A stretch of 64,000 nt of DNA, from NCBI RefSeq assembly GCF_910589175.1, contig NZ_CAJURR010000003.1:35335-99334 (forward strand), read 5' to 3'. Below the pieces are notes generated by a model that saw only the letters and a list, made by a program, of their open reading frames with translations, did not search any database and was not told the DNA's origin. Positions 63,801 to 64,000 of this stretch are shown piece by piece (the stretch's first letter is position 1; every line of letters starts with the position of its first letter). The stretch is from an uncultured Lactobacillus sp. (GTDB lineage: Bacteria > Bacillota > Bacilli > Lactobacillales > Lactobacillaceae). The position numbers and the translations under genes were made by a program.

Positions 63801-64000
63801 CCAGGAGAAACAGTAACTCCAGATGCGGCGGATAAGACCGTGACTGTGAAGTACACGAAGAACCCATTGGTTGAAACTACTGATACCAAGACAGTGACAA
63901 GAACAATCATTGTTGAAAATCCAGATGGCAGTGAAAACAAAGTAGTTCAAACAGTAACGTTCACCCGACCAAAATACACCGATCCAGTAAACGGTGAAGT
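54852..64000 (+). CDS. Giant YSIRK-type cell-wall adhesin (mucus-binding protein type), 3' end outside window
   Basis: The frame is open from ATG 54852 (AAAGGA upstream) to the window edge, 3,049 full codons. I checked the reading phase at several points from 55620 to 63900 and found no shift. The N-terminus has an export signal with the YSIRK-like FGIRKLTIGACSV (16-28), then a serine/threonine-rich section. A large beta-rich region follows, with about eleven MBG-type repeats of roughly 80-110 residues and, near 63.6 kb, tandem mucus-binding (Mub) repeats. An LPXTG anchor is expected beyond the edge. Adhesion to mucus or epithelium is inferred from the domains. An alternative ATG is at 54858. 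Confidence 0.85.
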   Translation, partial: MGMFFNKKDNDSKQRFGIRKLTIGACSVLLSTLILGIGTQEQTLKAQAATTDTSNSASSTDLVNNHQNKNTYLTSSEVNETATKVNEKETSADNEQQDSQSTVTQDKQSGEKAADVAADKQTTVEDKSSNKAESSETTDNTKNTVKYDKTEVINKEASTQTDSEKVTQKMPGQAVNNANKNIAENITDTKNTKDSSDTSNLDLKNIQESFEQQAKENDGKALDAKSVTSLLRSSDAANFQVLAASTTKENIAEADEIKASATVSIPSTDGRYTLYISRNTWGNTTDGNQPAKVLLSGNVLAGDTVTISIPSYGIIGVNQPTIDANYGSASIKDVGNDKAVTYNFTTSGVINPIITIPADNGYGAKPTPMQIAQPTVKDITWTVNGVEQTSAEFHIDVNPVWNPKFSLSKPNPNSTDQNALKKMIPNYESIYQLVINETNGVAPGQDYSNTPYSSKKINSAVNYGTVITIPMPKGYVLDQSATMQLNNFGDKTTITQEGNNVIITVPKGSGTQNWNSGPAYQLVGSYDIAMPATATTYTADAPITIVQKLNDDGSQTKTWNGSTVSQDFYGANDQIPLGQMPLYAKAAYNGNQLLNNGHKQIVAYFGITNESIASYNDYSSKLTFNFDEGLGVTELKTPTIPGTSNYKYTITYADGTTSEGQVSAGNTITGTGVITNIVVSPDDFERDQSTAINLPLNNFANQTTQSVNAFEAYGAVPDTVKPGTQLVANMTFTGTIQQGNVTRYLTSKAQFGQNVVSPADLTSSSGIFGYQTNTATGQSNIGYLSVYAGGGQTNNIYEPIFYYVLPEWFSVYDFSTDYTKLPNFVPNTNNGVTGAPKLSVFTVPTETPGLSRQVVKIDYSGTGYNFLAGQGSNNQIHLNSLPDGTNGTYQGMIYIVSPTTKLTNTAYNSNNTSNFAPSGIAFNPDWVQGNISSLYYIGSENYTINQVGGANTASVAQGNQNDILVDSGVTNLYDSNKMEYAIRLINVSGSNLTNVVALVNLPQASDTSFTFQLNGRPVYDGDKSGYTFLYSTELGDLKNNSDPDGTKPDETGYVLANQVTDWSKIKSIIIKVSALSNNERSDRLVFTGTDPNLVNDAGKTGYLNTGFYSDTTKPFVSSLAVYNASTAPNKVKPANITVTGKANINFKLQYTDENGQLQTVELPKLSTSYNLAQNNTMLTEQEAIDLVNKNAASSIPANYEIKSANLQFGGKTWQTDAPEETPVFGGKVQYFYNDATVILQAVPIQRTLTYQVIDENDPSKPVTIQSNTDLLNNGQVITGNQGSTVPTDATTAYDAVKSALEKQGYVISSKSSTVPETFGPDNTELTIYVTHKTAKVSTPDQWPSNVPDTDKTPLSETITRTIKVSGLPADSSIKSEVQNVSFTRTAVVDLVTGKIIGYVDPNNHDQVVSNGWTVADGSDSNWKSWNALEGLPEGYYPPTFVTFADGQIYNQVAMYNGRVSAINEVLVTPDMSSITVNVVYNKVNLDLTINHDLITNTYNGGEQPVSTDVINAITHIATSSNSNIPVPNIAQAIKNSNLTSDDYSYTDSQGNVLTGAPTTAGNYRIILNQNGLGKLEQVAGGLTINYDPSKSYVNYTIEKAEASAELEGNNSKQYDGQSVTNVEVTKDGNIQVTANVPATTEEVYQLQEGDYDWYSADGSTKLNGAPTNVGDYTIKLNSTGIANIKAHYGNSDNINWTDDAITGSATYEITKAAATISLTPDKNKQTSSWTGSEISINPADFVPTITTDNGVTLTVPTDSLAVGDYTVTPSPVAPGTYQVSLTDSGIEKIKKAISTSENYVWSNTGNGVLDIVNAKADYQMSGNGETTYTGSVVELPIDQLKAAISSSNTVSGQDLVIPELDANDFTWSSGTAPTNVGDYTIKLSETGINKIAAANPNYALTLGTNAFTYKINAAKASAAVSGENSRTYNGQAISINDIYNGGTISVKVTVLDDQEFTYTLQTGDYTWNVPDPTNVGTYTLTLNSTGIGHLQDLLNDKYGNGNVTIANNQVTGSAKYTIEKANASVTLAGNQDETYTAKEFTNSNIKVSDYKVTLSNGLEYKLVDGDLEFTPNQNLTNVGTYTVQLSDQGKKNIAAVQGENYEYSFNDTGVGSFNITKAIPNSSFTGQGEKTYNGTPISGYAPNVTITAPGSHDVTLIAGTDYVWTKNGQAFTTAPSDAGNYTVSLTSGGIAKIKTVNAENLDWSNVTISENASYTINKAQATVNFAQPASQTVEYGKDTFDANSFKPSISTNNQVVVDIPAGVSLSAEAGDFEFTNIDGNKSTAVPTELGTYTVTLSEAGFKKLQSQTNNYDWVNAAKGTYTVTKATDVSVILTGDQEVTYTGNAFTNSDLNVDNYQVTLGNGQTYKLVAGDLEFVPNQDLTNVGSYRVQLSEQGKENIAKVDSTHCSYNFDKVGTGNFEIKKATPSVKFNAGAEKVFDGTPISLDDYKAQPSVTVTAPSNPTITLENGDYVWVKDGVTYTTAPSNVGNYTIQLSESGKNKILQNSNNAENLDWANAKISGQGSYVITEVTAIADLSGNSSKIYDGRPVTTPEINAKDGTVEVTITIPNSIQTVTYKLQNGDYTWNTPNGDVPIDAGSYTFKLSPEGLTNLQSAVDSKWGEGNVKITDSGLKGEATFTINKDNIKISGNGSQIGTYTGSSQVVDPNNFPITLTPEGDAPIPIIPDGTLTSDDFVVKGKDGKPINPTNVGDYTVYLTPDGIKKLKKLNPNYNWPTTEQEVGTLTITPATMDVTLSGNGSKASDGQPANVDLSTLVDNLTGANLNKDGLALADFSWNTSDGSAPTKVGNYTITLNEKGLEKLQANNSNYTVKVTGEFKYTITAASQKIEYVDGNGNVIKVIDNIGTDASNYGDKVDFDVKQNVPEDYKLVDSNVPTQITIENGVTRFVIEPNIVTTTDTKTATRTIIVENPDGSENKVVQTVTFTRPKYTDSVNGKVTYGEWDKSSGSWDKYDAPEIPGYTSNEVPGETVTPDAADKTVTVKYTKNPLVETTDTKTVTRTIIVENPDGSENKVVQTVTFTRPKYTDPVNGE
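59310..63370 (+). repeat. MBG-type domain repeat array in the adhesin
   Basis: The recurring pattern is Y-[DNT]-G ... G-D-[YF]-x-W/F ... [TS]-[NA]-[VA]-G-x-[YF]-T-[VI]-x-L. A long form of the module (A) starts near 59655, 60598 and 62442, spaced about 0.94 kb and then twice about 0.92 kb. Another form (B) starts near 60911 and 61830, about 0.92 kb apart. So the modules are copied as larger blocks. Confidence 0.8.
63594..64000 (+). repeat. 285-bp near-identical tandem repeat (Mub-type)
   Basis: The segment starting ACTGATACCAAGACAG recurs at 63594 and 63879, a period of 285 bases or 95 residues. The first 100 bases differ at only a handful of positions. The second copy continues past the window edge. 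Confidence 0.9.

Noticed and set aside
54852..64000. Frameshift in the adhesin gene
   Set aside because: Reading phase was checked at seven points from 55620 to 63900 and remained the same, with sensible repeats throughout.

Overview
The window looks like a chromosomal segment of a low-GC lactic acid bacterium, most likely a Lactobacillus of the gasseri/johnsonii/acidophilus cluster. This rests on AT-rich codon use, many GTG/TTG starts behind strong AGGAGG sites, the gene orders hslO-dus-lysS and clpC-rpoB-rpoC, an ECF vitamin-transport module behind rplQ, and a giant YSIRK-type adhesin. The species is inferred from protein style and gene order; no database search was run.

Layout. (1) 1-7 kb: the end of one YfhO-type membrane glycosyltransferase and a complete paralogue, then hslO (Hsp33), dus and lysS. 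(2) 7.0-7.3 kb: tRNA-Gly(GCC) and tRNA-Pro(CGG), each followed by its own terminator. (3) 7.4-17.5 kb: clpC, a structured rpoB leader, then rpoB and rpoC, with a convergent prepilin peptidase gene (comC) behind rpoC. (4) 18.2-21.4 kb: a str operon without tuf (rpsL-rpsG-fusA). (5) 21.4-35.2 kb: the uninterrupted S10-spc-alpha ribosomal protein block with secY, adk, infA and rpoA. (6) 35.2-39.7 kb: a promoter-leader-terminator unit, ecfA1-ecfA2-ecfT-truA, then rplM-rpsI. (7) 39.7-54.6 kb: accessory genes. These are a leftward operon (ABC-2 exporter with an in-frame stop, NmrA-like oxidoreductase, sirtuin-like protein lacking the catalytic His) with a divergent TetR regulator, an MBL-fold hydrolase, a pair of ABC exporter half-transporters, three histidine phosphatases, an apparently free-standing structured RNA, a DJ-1/PfpI protein, an ArsR/CDF metal-efflux pair and a polynucleotide-kinase-like protein. 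(8) 54.85 kb to the window edge: one open frame of more than 3,049 codons encoding a repeat-rich cell-wall adhesin.

The first 39 kb is core information-processing DNA, and most of its interest lies in leaders and terminators. The last 25 kb is accessory. The strongest leads are two promoter-plus-terminator RNA units that contain no gene (about 35207-35343 and 49216-49427), the altered sirtuin-like protein, the amber codon in the exporter gene, and the layered repeats of the adhesin. I found no CRISPR array, prophage, rRNA gene or insertion sequence.
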